A DNA stretch of 64,000 nt from Stentor coeruleus (Eukaryota; Ciliophora; Heterotrichea; Heterotrichida; Stentoridae), in contig MPUH01000208.1 of assembly GCA_001970955.1 (NCBI GenBank), forward strand, positions 1 to 64,000. The letters run 5' to 3'. This document shows, piece after piece, positions 31,843 to 42,360 of this stretch. How positions within the stretch are numbered: the first letter of the stretch is position 1; each line of letters starts with the position of its first letter. Made by a program: the position numbers and the translations under genes. The notes under the pieces were generated by a model. The model was not told the origin of the DNA. It saw nothing but the letters and a program-made list of their open reading frames with translations, and made no database searches.

Positions 31843-32718
31843 ATAATTTGTTTATTATTGACCCATAAGATTTGCATAGCTTAGTATATTAAACTTTCAT
31901 GTTTTAGGTTATAAATTATCAAATGAATAAAAACAGTTTGAAATTAAAAACTGATATATTATTCTTAGTATGATGCAATATTCGCATAGTTTGCTGATAC
32001 ATAAAATGAAAAGATGAAAAAGTTGTTTAAAATATTAGAACTTCCTTTTTCTTTTGAATAGCTTTTATTAACAAATATCAATAAATAAGATTATTTATTG
32101 TGCGAATTAATATTTTTGATTTGAAAACAGAAAACCAAGCAAATTGTGCTAGTTTTTGAGTGTGATTAATTTCCTTAAAATTGAATGAAGAATATCAAAT
32201 ATCAAATATTGATGCTTTATGCTGACTAAAAGCTGACTAAAATTTTTAATTTTGTTATGGTATAAATATTGAAGCTAATGATTAAGCTTTAGTATTGTAA
32301 TAATTGATATTTATGCTTTAGAATATTTTTATGATGGAAAATCAACAGCAGGCTATTATTTTCACTCAGCAATTCTAATCTTTTAAAAGATATACTACCG
32401 AAACAATATTGGGCGTATTTCTTGTTAATTAGAATCATATAGTTCTTAATAAACACGCAGATAAGGAAGTTCATAGAGATTTTTTTAATTTTTTATTAAA
32501 AAAAATCAATTCAAGTACAACTTAAGTGGTAGCAATTAAATCATCATTTAATTTGAGCTTATTCTTCAAGTTATAATAAAGAAATAATAAGTAAAAAAAC
32601 TTACTATTTAAAGATTTTATAAATAAGTTTTAGTGTAAGTATGAGATTATTTAAATTATATAAATTAAAACATTTTAGTAATCAATTACTAGTCACCTAG
32701 CTTTGGTTATAAATAATA
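31843..32718. other. divergent intergenic region, nothing recognised
   Basis: About 875 bp between the starts of the unknown minus-strand gene and the P4-ATPase/cyclase gene. Extremely AT-rich. A 61-codon minus-strand open frame at 32289-32474 has no coding character and is not called. It may hold promoters for both flanking genes, but no motif can be singled out. Confidence 0.5.
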
Positions 32719-35700
32719 ATGAAAATGGAAAGAATAGAAGGAGAAGTAACAGCAATGAGATATATCGAGCTTCAAGGTATGGGCCCTAATACAGACACCT
32801 TATACCCTGATAATTCAATAATATCATCAAGATATACCAAATGGAATTTCATTCCGAAAAACCTTTTACTCCAATTCACCAATCCAGCAAAGATTTGGTT
32901 TCTATTAATCTCAATTTTAGAACTAAGCATTCTTAACGAAGAAATCACAGTAGCAATTGGGACAATCCTACCCCTTTTATTTCTAGTATTAATTGAATTG
33001 GTAAGAGAAGGATATAATGACTACCTGCGTTATAAATCAGATTACGTTCTTAACTATACTGAATATCCAGTCTGGGATGGATCTAATTTCATCCTCAAAT
33101 TCAGTAAAGATATTCTTGTTGGTGACATAATACTTATATACAATAATGAAACCCCTCCAGCTGACATTATGATAATAGCATCTGGTAATGTAGATCATGA
33201 GGTTTATGTAGAAGCTTCAACATTTTTGGGGGAAAGTTCATTGAAAATTAAATATGCTATTAAAGAAATACAACTTATTTTTGACTCATTAGATATAGAT
33301 GAAGCTGCTTTAAGATTAAAATGCCTTAATGAAGATTTACATGTTTCATTACCAGATGCTGATTATAAGAGTTTTAAAGGAAAACTTAAGCTAAAGATAT
33401 CCCCAAAAAGTACAAAAGTAAGTTTAGATAATGTTATTTATAGAGGAACAAAAATCACTAATACTCCATGGGTTTTTGGTGTTGCTTTATATACCGGGCA
33501 TGAAAGTAAAACTTGGATTAATGTTAGCAAAAATAGACCAAAGTATTCTAAGCTTATTATTACTATAGAAAGATGGATGATGTGCTTGTATTTAGTTATT
33601 ATAGTTGTATGCGTTTTAAATACTTTAATATATTCACAAATTACTCATGACATGCCTTACAACTGGAGGGAAATTTTGGTTAGTAATATTATTTTATTCG
33701 CTCATATAATACCAATATCCCTAACATTTTCAATAGAAGTTATTAGGATTTCTATGGAAGCTATATTTAGACCTGGTACTTCAATTATTGTAAATAGAGC
33801 GAATCTATTTTCTAATCTTGGTATGGTTGAATATATTGTTGCAGATAAGACTGGGACTATTACTGAAAATAACCTTAGAATAATTTTCTGTGTAGTAGTT
33901 GATAAAGTATATTGGAATTATGAGAGTATTTTTAATAGTAAAGAGCAAGACCCAGAGAATACTATAAAAAAAATTTCTACTATGCATTATTCTGAGAAAA
34001 ATGATGATATTACTTCGTTAAGTGACCTTACAGCAATCATAATTAACAATCCAGACGAGCCGATTTTGTTAAATTACCTAATGTGTATGGCCATGTGTAA
34101 TCTTGCATTCCCTGAAGAAAAAGATTATGTAGCTTTAACTGTAGATGATAAAGAACTAGCAAGAACAGCAGCTAAACTAGGTGTTAAATTACTTTGTAGA
34201 GATCCCGAAGCATGCATGCTGAGTATTTTAGGTAAAGAAGTGCTTTTTGATGTTTTGGGTTTTCAGCAATTTTCTTCAGCGAAAAAAAAGTCTAGAATCG
34301 TAGTCCGAAATAGACTCACAGAGCAAATTTTCATGTATGTAAAAGGGTCTCGCGAGTCCTTAATAGAACTTTATGAAGACGACCATACCGAAGATGAATA
34401 CCTCGACAATTACCGCACAATCTACATGGGCTACAAACCAATGACAGAACTTGAAGGTAAAACTTTCTTTCTTGAATACCTCACTGCAAAGCAATCCCCA
34501 GTAAATAAAGAAGGTCGTATTGAAACAGTATTTGAAAAAAATGAAAAAAATCTTATTTACCTCGGGGTAATAGGTCTCGAAGATTCAGTAAGCGAAGAAA
34601 CCCAAAAAACAGTACGTCTATTGAAAAGTGCTGGAATAAAATTCTTATTACTAAGTGGTGACTCAGAAGATTCAACTTTAAGTGCAGGTTTAGCAGCAAA
34701 CATGTATTTAGCCACAGATCCAATTCTCTCATTATGCCACTTAACATCAGATCTAAACTTTTTAAATGTATGTCAAGATTATATCCAAAAAGGAATCTAC
34801 GAGACTGAAGATGACTGTTTTAGTAATGCTTCCATACCTTTACAATCCCAAGAAGAAAAAGCTGAATTTCTTGAAAAAGGGCTTTCATTTGTCCAAAGGA
34901 ATTCACTTAACCCTAGCCCAAGTGGTTATTTTCAAAAAATCACTACTATGAAAAACACCCCAGATCCAACAAATCAATTCATAAGGTCAAAATCCCGATT
35001 AAAAAAAACTCGAAACGCAACAGTTAACCCGTTTATATCAAAACTATCTTTTAGACCTCAAATAAAAACGAAACTTCATCGAACTTATATGCCTGACAAA
35101 ATCAATTATGTGTTATCTATAGACAGTACAGGTTTAGAATATGGTTGTTCTTCTAAACAGTTTAATAAATATTTTATATCCCTGATTTTTGCAGCAAAAT
35201 TCGTCTGTTTTAATTCTCTGTACCCTGATAGTAAAAGAAAAGTTGTCCAGTTACTTAAAAATAATTTTAGTTTTAAACCTGTTGTCCTTTCAATTGGAGA
35301 TGGGATAAGCGATATTGGTATGATACAAGAAGCAGATATTGGTATTGGTATTAATGGTAAAGAAGGTTCAGATGCAGCTCTAAGTAGCGATATATCTATA
35401 AAACATTTTTCTCAACTGAAGAAACTATTGCTTATACATGGACATAGTCAGTATATACAGCTTTCGAAAATGGTCTTGCTATCTTTTTATGGTATGACTT
35501 TATTAGAAGTTATTTTGTTTATTTATAACATTTTCGGAGGATTTACAGCTGTTTCGATTATCCCTAAAGAACTTGTTGTTATATATAGACTTATAGTCTC
35601 AACAATTCCTATTGCAGGAATGTGTATTTTAGATCGTGATGCTACATCTACAGAAATAACCCCACAAGCTTTTAAAGTTGGGATTTTCAATACAATTTTA

Positions 35701-38700
35701 ACTAAAAAAAACTTAGGAATTTTTGTTGTTGTAGGAATAATCCAAGGCCTTGTGATATTTATTTTTACCTATTTAAATTTTGAAAGCGTATCCCCTAAAG
35801 GTTATCCAGAAAACATGTTAATTATTGGCACATCAATAATGTTTATACTTACAAGTACAGTTTTATTATCAAGTTTAATTGAAACTTTTTCTATATCTTT
35901 TAAAACTTTGATTTTATATACAATTGTCTCAGTAATACTTGTTATTATTTGTGTGCCGATATCTTTTACACCAACTTCATTGGAAAATTACTTACAAATG
36001 ATGGAAGGGTATAACAATGTTTGGTTATGCATAATATTGACAACTTTAATAAATGTCCTTGTTTCTTATGTTTTTAAGTCTTTACGTTATGTTTTTTATC
36101 CTGGAATAATAGAATTAGTAAGAAAAACTTTACCTGAAGCAAGTTTGAATAGTAAAACTCGTCTTGAAAACTATAGAAAAAGTTTAAAACAAGTATTCAA
36201 CTCTTCATCTATACTTAATAACAATATTATCAGAGATTCAGAAAAAATCAATATAAAACTGTTAAGATTCACATCGAAATTCAGAGAAAGATTATATCAA
36301 AACGATAAAATTGCTGAAAACATCAAAGCCCATAAGACAATTTTAGTAATAGGAGGGCTTGGAACTTTAAGTTATACCATTTATTTTGTATCTACACAGT
36401 ACAAAGATTTGTATTATATAGGATATTTGATATTCTATTCAACAGTTTTAATGCTATCTTTTCTTTTATTGAAATTTCCAAAAGTCAAAGATTATGGGGA
36501 TATTTTTTATTCAGTTATGATGATTACAACATATTTGTTTTTCTTTTTGGAACCATTGATATTTTACAAGCATAACACTTTGGATCTTTTTTGTTATATC
36601 CCTGTGTTGTATATGATAGGACTTAGTAATCACTGGTTAGAAATGTGCTTGAGTATTTCTGTGTGTAATTTGATGATAGTGGTTTCTATTGGATTTTATG
36701 CAACTGGTAAAAACTCATTTGAGCAAGGGGAGATTATTATAAGTTATTTATTGATATATTTTTCTATATGCTTATTATCGTCTATAGCCAGTTATGGGAT
36801 TGATCACTCTGAAAGACTTGAGTTTAATTTAGTCCAAAAAGTCCAAGTCGAGATTCAAAAGACAAAAAACGTCCTGAGCTATTTACTGCCAGCTTTTGTC
36901 CGTAAACGAGTTAAAAATGGAGTTAGATACATCGCAGAAAATCAAGGTATAGTATCAATAATATTCTGTGATATCTACAATTTCGAAGACCTTCTTTCTA
37001 ACTATTCACCTCAAGAGCTCATAACTTTTCTTGACGACCTCTTCGCTAAATTTGATCAAAAATGTTCTCTATCTGGCTGTACAAAAATCGAAACTGTTGG
37101 TAAAACATATATGGCCTGTGCAGGACTTAAAGACACAGAAAATGATTTAGATCAAAATTTCTCAAGTGTTTCTCATGCAAGAAGAACTGTTGAAATGGGT
37201 ATTTCAATAATAAGCTTATGTGAAAATACTTATTTGAAAAATGGAGAAACTTTAAAAGTAAAAATTGGTATCAATACAGGACCTGTCATTGCTGGAGTTG
37301 TTGGATTTCATAAGCCACAGTTTTCTTTAGTAGGAGATACAGTAAATACCGCTAGTAGAATGGCTGCACTATGCCCTGGGCCTAATAAAATCCAGATTTC
37401 AAAAGAATCATATGATCACATGAGAGATTTTTCAGGGCTGAATTTCTTACAAAATACAGTTGTGGCAAAAGGTAAAGGTCTTATGAATACATATTTAGTA
37501 TCAATATCAGTTAAAGATTTAAAAGTAGCGAATTTAATTTCTAACAATACAGAAGTAAATCTTAAAAGAGATACAAAAAAAATGACAATGTGCAACTTTA
37601 CGTCATCAGGTAAAGCGGATATGAAAAGACGATCAAGTGTATTAGAAAATTTAAATGAAGTTATAATTGATGAAGCTGGAGAATTTAAACGAAATGAGAC
37701 CCAGCAATTAAGTGAAATAAAATTAATGAGTTTTAGTTGTAAAGAAGACCCTAAAGAGAAAGCATTTAGAATCGAATCTAGTCAAATGTCATTTACTTTA
37801 TCAAAACTTGGCTTAAAACTCAGAATATCCCTTGATATAATTTTTCTCATATTAGCAGTAATAGGTTCAAGCATATACGATCAAGTACAATATTATACAT
37901 TACTTAAACTTATAATTGAACTTGTCGTTTTGCTTCTACTTTTCACAAGATTCGACAAAGATTATTGTAAACTTAAATTTTCATGGGGTCTTGGATTAGT
38001 TTATCTTTTAGGAGGAATGCTTAGAATGATTGATTTCCAAAAAGATAAAGAAATTATTTTCAGTGATTATTTACTATATATTCTTCAAGCTTCTTTATGT
38101 AGTCAACTTTTATATAGCACATTATCTTGGTGTATAACCTTAACAGCAATTGTACAGATAATAATAACACTAACGAAAAATCAAATGAATATCCAAAGTA
38201 TCATAGCCAGTATGATTTTCTTAGTAACTTTACTTTTCATATTGTACAATAGAGAAAAAAAACTTAGAGTTTTTTCCAGGGTTAAACACGCTGCTGAAAA
38301 AGAATTAAGTAACACTGAAGACCTTTTATCTAAAATGATGCCAAAAAATGTACTAGAAAAACTTAAGGATCAAAACCATGTTACAGAATTTATACCAGGA
38401 GTTAGTATTTTATATGCTGATATAGCTGGTTTTACACAATGGTCTTCTAATAAGTTACCAGAAGAAGTTGTTGAAATGCTTTCGAATTTATTTACAGAAT
38501 TTGATCAGAAATGTGTGGAATATAATGTTTATAAAGTTCATACAATTGGTGATTGTTATGTTGCACTTGGGTATACTGGAACTAAAGATCGATCTGTTGC
38601 TGTTGAATGTTATAATTTAGCTAGATTTGCTTTACAGTTAGTGAGGACTATAAATGAGGTTAATGAAAGGCATGGAATTAATTTGGGAATGAGAATTGGA

Positions 38701-38958
38701 ATACATACTGGAGATATTATTGGGGGAATTGCTGGGACGAATATTGTTAGGTATGATATTTATGGAGCTGATGTACTTATGGCTAATAAGATGGAAAGTA
38801 CTGGAATGCTTGGGAAGGTTCATATTAGTGAAACGACTATGAGCATTTTGGTAAAGAATTATAAAGAAGAGTTTGAGTTTTATAAGACTGATACTGTTGA
38901 GGCCCCGATTAGTAAAGAAGACACAGTTACTTATTTTTTGGAGTCAGTTAAAATTTAA
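32719..38958 (+). CDS. P4-ATPase-like / guanylyl cyclase fusion
   Basis: 2079 residues in one uninterrupted frame. Residues about 20-1130 are a P-type ATPase of the P4 (flippase) kind: actuator block FLGESSLK, TM4 IIPISLTF, phosphorylation site DKTGT with Asp376, nucleotide-domain MYVKGS, and hinge GDGISD at 860-865. Then come about six TM helices and cyclase domain C1 (about 1410-1580), a second set of about six TM helices (about 1690-1840), and C2 (about 1890-2070). C1 has the guanine-type Glu1458 (KIETVG), Ser1536, and the transition-state pair Asn1543/Arg1547, but Lys1462 replaces the second metal Asp. C2 keeps both metal Asps (Asp1901, Asp1945) and lacks the Asn/Arg pair. So one active site forms between them. 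This is the known alveolate GC layout (Paramecium, Tetrahymena, Plasmodium) and predicts cGMP synthesis. Confidence 0.94.
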   Translation: MKMERIEGEVTAMRYIELQGMGPNTDTLYPDNSIISSRYTKWNFIPKNLLLQFTNPAKIWFLLISILELSILNEEITVAIGTILPLLFLVLIELVREGYNDYLRYKSDYVLNYTEYPVWDGSNFILKFSKDILVGDIILIYNNETPPADIMIIASGNVDHEVYVEASTFLGESSLKIKYAIKEIQLIFDSLDIDEAALRLKCLNEDLHVSLPDADYKSFKGKLKLKISPKSTKVSLDNVIYRGTKITNTPWVFGVALYTGHESKTWINVSKNRPKYSKLIITIERWMMCLYLVIIVVCVLNTLIYSQITHDMPYNWREILVSNIILFAHIIPISLTFSIEVIRISMEAIFRPGTSIIVNRANLFSNLGMVEYIVADKTGTITENNLRIIFCVVVDKVYWNYESIFNSKEQDPENTIKKISTMHYSEKNDDITSLSDLTAIIINNPDEPILLNYLMCMAMCNLAFPEEKDYVALTVDDKELARTAAKLGVKLLCRDPEACMLSILGKEVLFDVLGFQQFSSAKKKSRIVVRNRLTEQIFMYVKGSRESLIELYEDDHTEDEYLDNYRTIYMGYKPMTELEGKTFFLEYLTAKQSPVNKEGRIETVFEKNEKNLIYLGVIGLEDSVSEETQKTVRLLKSAGIKFLLLSGDSEDSTLSAGLAANMYLATDPILSLCHLTSDLNFLNVCQDYIQKGIYETEDDCFSNASIPLQSQEEKAEFLEKGLSFVQRNSLNPSPSGYFQKITTMKNTPDPTNQFIRSKSRLKKTRNATVNPFISKLSFRPQIKTKLHRTYMPDKINYVLSIDSTGLEYGCSSKQFNKYFISLIFAAKFVCFNSLYPDSKRKVVQLLKNNFSFKPVVLSIGDGISDIGMIQEADIGIGINGKEGSDAALSSDISIKHFSQLKKLLLIHGHSQYIQLSKMVLLSFYGMTLLEVILFIYNIFGGFTAVSIIPKELVVIYRLIVSTIPIAGMCILDRDATSTEITPQAFKVGIFNTILTKKNLGIFVVVGIIQGLVIFIFTYLNFESVSPKGYPENMLIIGTSIMFILTSTVLLSSLIETFSISFKTLILYTIVSVILVIICVPISFTPTSLENYLQMMEGYNNVWLCIILTTLINVLVSYVFKSLRYVFYPGIIELVRKTLPEASLNSKTRLENYRKSLKQVFNSSSILNNNIIRDSEKINIKLLRFTSKFRERLYQNDKIAENIKAHKTILVIGGLGTLSYTIYFVSTQYKDLYYIGYLIFYSTVLMLSFLLLKFPKVKDYGDIFYSVMMITTYLFFFLEPLIFYKHNTLDLFCYIPVLYMIGLSNHWLEMCLSISVCNLMIVVSIGFYATGKNSFEQGEIIISYLLIYFSICLLSSIASYGIDHSERLEFNLVQKVQVEIQKTKNVLSYLLPAFVRKRVKNGVRYIAENQGIVSIIFCDIYNFEDLLSNYSPQELITFLDDLFAKFDQKCSLSGCTKIETVGKTYMACAGLKDTENDLDQNFSSVSHARRTVEMGISIISLCENTYLKNGETLKVKIGINTGPVIAGVVGFHKPQFSLVGDTVNTASRMAALCPGPNKIQISKESYDHMRDFSGLNFLQNTVVAKGKGLMNTYLVSISVKDLKVANLISNNTEVNLKRDTKKMTMCNFTSSGKADMKRRSSVLENLNEVIIDEAGEFKRNETQQLSEIKLMSFSCKEDPKEKAFRIESSQMSFTLSKLGLKLRISLDIIFLILAVIGSSIYDQVQYYTLLKLIIELVVLLLLFTRFDKDYCKLKFSWGLGLVYLLGGMLRMIDFQKDKEIIFSDYLLYILQASLCSQLLYSTLSWCITLTAIVQIIITLTKNQMNIQSIIASMIFLVTLLFILYNREKKLRVFSRVKHAAEKELSNTEDLLSKMMPKNVLEKLKDQNHVTEFIPGVSILYADIAGFTQWSSNKLPEEVVEMLSNLFTEFDQKCVEYNVYKVHTIGDCYVALGYTGTKDRSVAVECYNLARFALQLVRTINEVNERHGINLGMRIGIHTGDIIGGIAGTNIVRYDIYGADVLMANKMESTGMLGKVHISETTMSILVKNYKEEFEFYKTDTVEAPISKEDTVTYFLESVKI

Positions 38959-39301
38959 CAGTAAGTTTAATGATTATGGAAATTTAGAATATAGGATTTG
39001 TGATTTAGGATAAAAAGAAAACTTATGTGGCTTTTTAGGTTTTTGTTATGAANAAAAAGAAAACTTATGTGGCTTTTTAGGTTTTTGTTATGAATAAAAG
39101 TTTATGGTAAAATAGATTTTATGTGGAAATTAAGTTTTGGGTTATGATAAAATGCTTATATGATTTTTTTATAAGCTTCAGCTAGATTTTTAAGACTTCT
39201 AGCATAAGCCCTTAGTCCTCTTATAATATGATTAAACTTGATTTTTTTATTAATGAAAATTTCAAATACTTCTTTAGCAAAAAAAAATTCACNATAAAAG
39301 T
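38959..39301. other. 3' spacer with two scaffold gaps
   Basis: The region between the cyclase stop and the small minus-strand ORF is mostly duplicated sequence from two overlaps (N39053 and N39293); the contig 39054-39292 is redundant at both ends. The true unique spacer is roughly 130 bp. Confidence 0.5.
39012..39094. repeat. unmerged contig overlap around N39053
   Basis: The 41 bases 39012-39052 (AAAAAGAAAACTTATGTGGC...) recur at 39054-39094. Non-coding. Confidence 0.9.
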
Positions 39302-39492
39302 TTATGGTAAAATAGATTTTATGTGGAAATTAAGTTTTGGGTTATGATAAAATGCTTGTATGATTTTTTTATAAGCTTCAGCTAGATTTTTAAGACTTCT
39401 AGCATAAGCCCTTAGTCCTCTTATAATATGATTAAACTTTATTTTTTTATTAATGAAAATTTCAAATACTTCTTTAGCAAAAAAAAATTCAC
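39094..39492. repeat. unmerged contig overlap around N39293
   Basis: The 199 bases 39094-39292 recur at 39294-39492 with two substitutions. One (39158 A versus 39358 G) changes TAA to CAA in the small minus-strand ORF; the other is synonymous. Confidence 0.92.
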
Positions 39493-39562
39493 CATTAAGC
39501 CTAAGATCTTCAGAAAAATACCTTCTATTTGATTTAACTCTGATTACTATTTGCATATACAC
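39302..39562 (-). CDS. small basic ORF, 86 codons, unknown
   Basis: A possible small protein whose start lies 55 bp downstream of the cyclase-like gene on the same strand. It is helical and basic, with NHIIRGLRAYARSLKNLAEA near its C-terminal third. No family is recognised. The overlapping contig carries TAA where this copy has CAA, giving a protein 19 residues shorter, while another difference between the copies is synonymous. This pattern fits a real gene ending at KKII in one haplotype, but two differences are too few to prove coding. It could also be a chance frame. Confidence 0.45.
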   Translation of the reverse strand: MYMQIVIRVKSNRRYFSEDLRLNGEFFFAKEVFEIFINKKIKFNHIIRGLRAYARSLKNLAEAYKKIIQAFYHNPKLNFHIKSILP

Positions 39563-39617
39563 ACCAAAAGAAAATGTTAAAAATCCAAATTCAGCATTAT
39601 AATTTTTATATTAAAAT

Positions 39618-42311
39618 TTATTTTTCAAGGAGTTTTCTATATCCTGGCCAAGTACTTGGTGCTACACCTCCATAATCTTCAATAAAAGTTAGCATGTTTA
39701 TACAAGGGCCATCTCCATATTTTATCTTCAGCGCTTCTTCAAACTTCTCCTTAGCTTTACCCCAATCTCCACTAAGATAATATTCTAAAGCTTCTTCATA
39801 TACCTTATAAAAACTACTATTGTTCTGAGTAACCATAACACTTAATTCATAATCATCTTTAAGTTTTTTCACAGCTTTATATGTTCCTGACCATAAATCT
39901 TTAAACATTTCATCTCTAGCTAACCTTTGTGTAACCCTAGCACGTTTTTTACTTTTACCAGTATTTGGGGTTTTTGGTGAATAAATTTCAAGTTTAGTAC
40001 AATCTATATCGACAGTATAAATATCCATTGGTTGTGCTGATCCTTTAAAAGTACATCTGTCACATCTTCTCATGAGTTTTTTCATTTTATCAGACATAAG
40101 AACTTGAACATATTCACTTATAAGCATCCAAACGCCATATTGTTTAGTTGCTGCACAGAGCCTTGAAGCAAGATTGACATGTGGGGATAAATATGAAGCA
40201 TCGATTTTATATTCACTACCTATCGCCCCTTCGATACCCCAGCCGAAATGCAAGCCAAAACCCATTTTCACTTTGAAATTCGGCAGTTTTTCAAGTATCT
40301 GAGGGTTTTCATTGTATTTCAATATACACCCATTTGAGTTTATTTCCCCTATAATTTTTATATAACTTATCAATGCCATATCAGCAAATTGTGCTATAAA
40401 TGGATGGTCTTGAATGAGGATTTTATTTTTACCACGATCTTTTGTCAGGACTTCATCTGGGAATTTCCACACTAATACAAAAACATCGCCTAAGTTTCTA
40501 TTTGTAGCTCCTAAACACTCATCAACACTTTGATGGACAACTGCTGCTATTTCATTAACATATATCATAATATCTTGTTCTAAAATCTCAGTCATATTCG
40601 CAAATTGTCTTATATCACAAAAACCAAAAATACATAATTGCTGCTTTCCTGGGACTAATGGATCAACCTCACCTTTACTTTGTTGCATGTTTTTTGCGAT
40701 TATCTCAGAACCTGCTTCACCAAAACCTAAAGCCATAAGTGCACCAATTTTTATTATAAGTTGTTCAAGCATTTCAGTTTCCAGCATTCTTGAATTGTTT
40801 TTATTGATATCTTGTTGAGTTTCTAGGTTTTTGCTTTCTAAAGCAGATTCTTTCATGACTTGATTTTTTTCTTCTTCCTGTACTGCTAATAAAGGATTTT
40901 TCGCTATGTTTTTAACGGTTCTAATCATATTTTCTAGAGGTTCGAGGACTAGTTCATTAGTATCTTTTGAAAACATAATCGACCCAGCTGTAAGGACAAA
41001 ACATATGAAAAATGTTTTTAACATGCTCATCCCAGCTTGTAAAGTAGTTTCTGATGACAGGTCAAAAATTGCATAGCTGAAGTACTTGTAATCTGAGTCA
41101 ACATTAAGGGTTATTATATTAATTTCAACATCTCTTAATGAATCTGGATTAATATGACTTTCCCATATATAATCAGTATTAGTAACTTCTAAATATATCA
41201 AAGGTGGGGTTTGGTTTTTATGTTTGTCTACATATTCATTGAATAAAAAACTAGCTTTTTTAGAATCAGAAATATAATTATCAATAATTTGTAGGCCCAT
41301 TTGATAAGAGTCAATTTCTCTATACATGTTTATATTGAAAAATGGTAGGATTAATATCATAACAAGAACTACGATAATAACTCTCATTGTTGTGAGTTCT
41401 GAGAGTTTTTTACCAACTTTGCTTTCTTGAGGGATTTCTTGTTTTTCATCCCCTACTATCAGATTTTGTTTTAATGGGGGTTTTTCAGATAATGATAATT
41501 TTAAAGACTCTTCTTGATAACTCTCATAACTTACTGCTGGGTCTTTATTGCCAAAACTATCGAAATTTTGAGACTCTGAGTTTTCTTGGATTTCTGGAGC
41601 TTTTATTGTTTTTTCTAATATTACAACTTGTTCATCATTTTGAAAACCCCTACAACTTATACTACTTCTTATAAGTGTTGTTTCTTTATTTGATACTTTT
41701 GATTGGGCTAGTTTGTATAATTTTACAATCCGTATTAGCCGAATTACTCTTATAACTCGAATAATTCTTGCGGCTCTTGTTCCTGCCCTTGAGGCTCTTG
41801 AAGCTCTAGCTATTTGTGTTGATTGGACAAGGTTACTACTCACTTTGCCTTGAATTGCGTTCCAAATCCAATTAATGTCGAAGATCAAAGATACGGTTGA
41901 TAAAACGTCAAGCCAGAAGAAAAATGAAAATCGATATTCAGGTTTTGTTATGAAAGCTAAGATGATTTCTATGGTGAAAAGAATCAGACAGACTATCATC
42001 GATGCTGAAAAACCATCATCAGAAGATTTTTTTGTCACAGCCAGGCGGAAATCATCAGCGAATAAAGCAAAAATTGTGATTAAAAGCATTAGCAAACTCC
42101 AGGACCAGTGGTCTAGAAATGAGTTTATGAGTGACTATGTTGAAATTACATATATTTTTTTTTTAGGAGCACTTGGAGATTGAGGTATTTGGGGATGATC
42201 AGGTTCAGGTTTTTGATTGCGGTCGCTGTTTTGTCTATAATATTCAGATTTTTGATTGTTCTCGATAGGATTAAGGCTTACTTCTTCTTTGTGTACTTTT
42301 GTATTTTTCAT
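39618..42311 (-). CDS. voltage-sensor-linked class III nucleotidyl cyclase (adenylyl cyclase type)
   Basis: Start at 42311, with a 15-nt intron at 42135-42149; spliced length is 892 residues. Residues about 60-200 form a four-helix voltage-sensor-like unit. Its S4 is striking: an arginine at nearly every third position over residues 164-193 (RAARIIRVIRVIRLIRIVK). Two further TM helices (about 300-325 and about 430-450) flank a roughly 100-residue loop that lacks the TVGYG-type K+ filter and looks more like an extracellular sensor. The cyclase domain (about 530-740) has both metal Asps (GFCDIRQF and NLGDVFVLVW) and the Asn/Arg pair (VNLASRL). The block KIDASYLSPHVN resembles ciliate and apicomplexan adenylyl cyclases with an ion-channel module. 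A TPR-like tail follows. Substrate is inferred, most likely ATP. Confidence 0.85.
42135..42149 (-). other. 15-nt intron in the voltage-sensor cyclase gene (phase 0)
   Basis: On the coding strand GTAATTTCAACATAG. Removal joins APKKKIY to SLINSFLDHWSW and adds a 54-residue N-terminal region. Retention gives an in-frame TAG. Confidence 0.9.
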
Positions 42312-42360
42312 CTCTGAGTTAATATTTTTAAATAATTACACATCTCTAAGATAATAATAA
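42312..42360. promoter_or_regulatory. 49-bp divergent start-to-start spacer
   Basis: Lies between the ATG of the cyclase gene (minus, 42311) and the ATG of the next gene (plus, 42361). Purely AT-rich. It must hold the 5' UTRs and any core promoter of both genes. Confidence 0.4.

Noticed and set aside
32289-32474. 61-codon minus-strand frame upstream of the guanylyl cyclase
   Set aside because: Within an AT-rich divergent spacer; no coding signal beyond being open.
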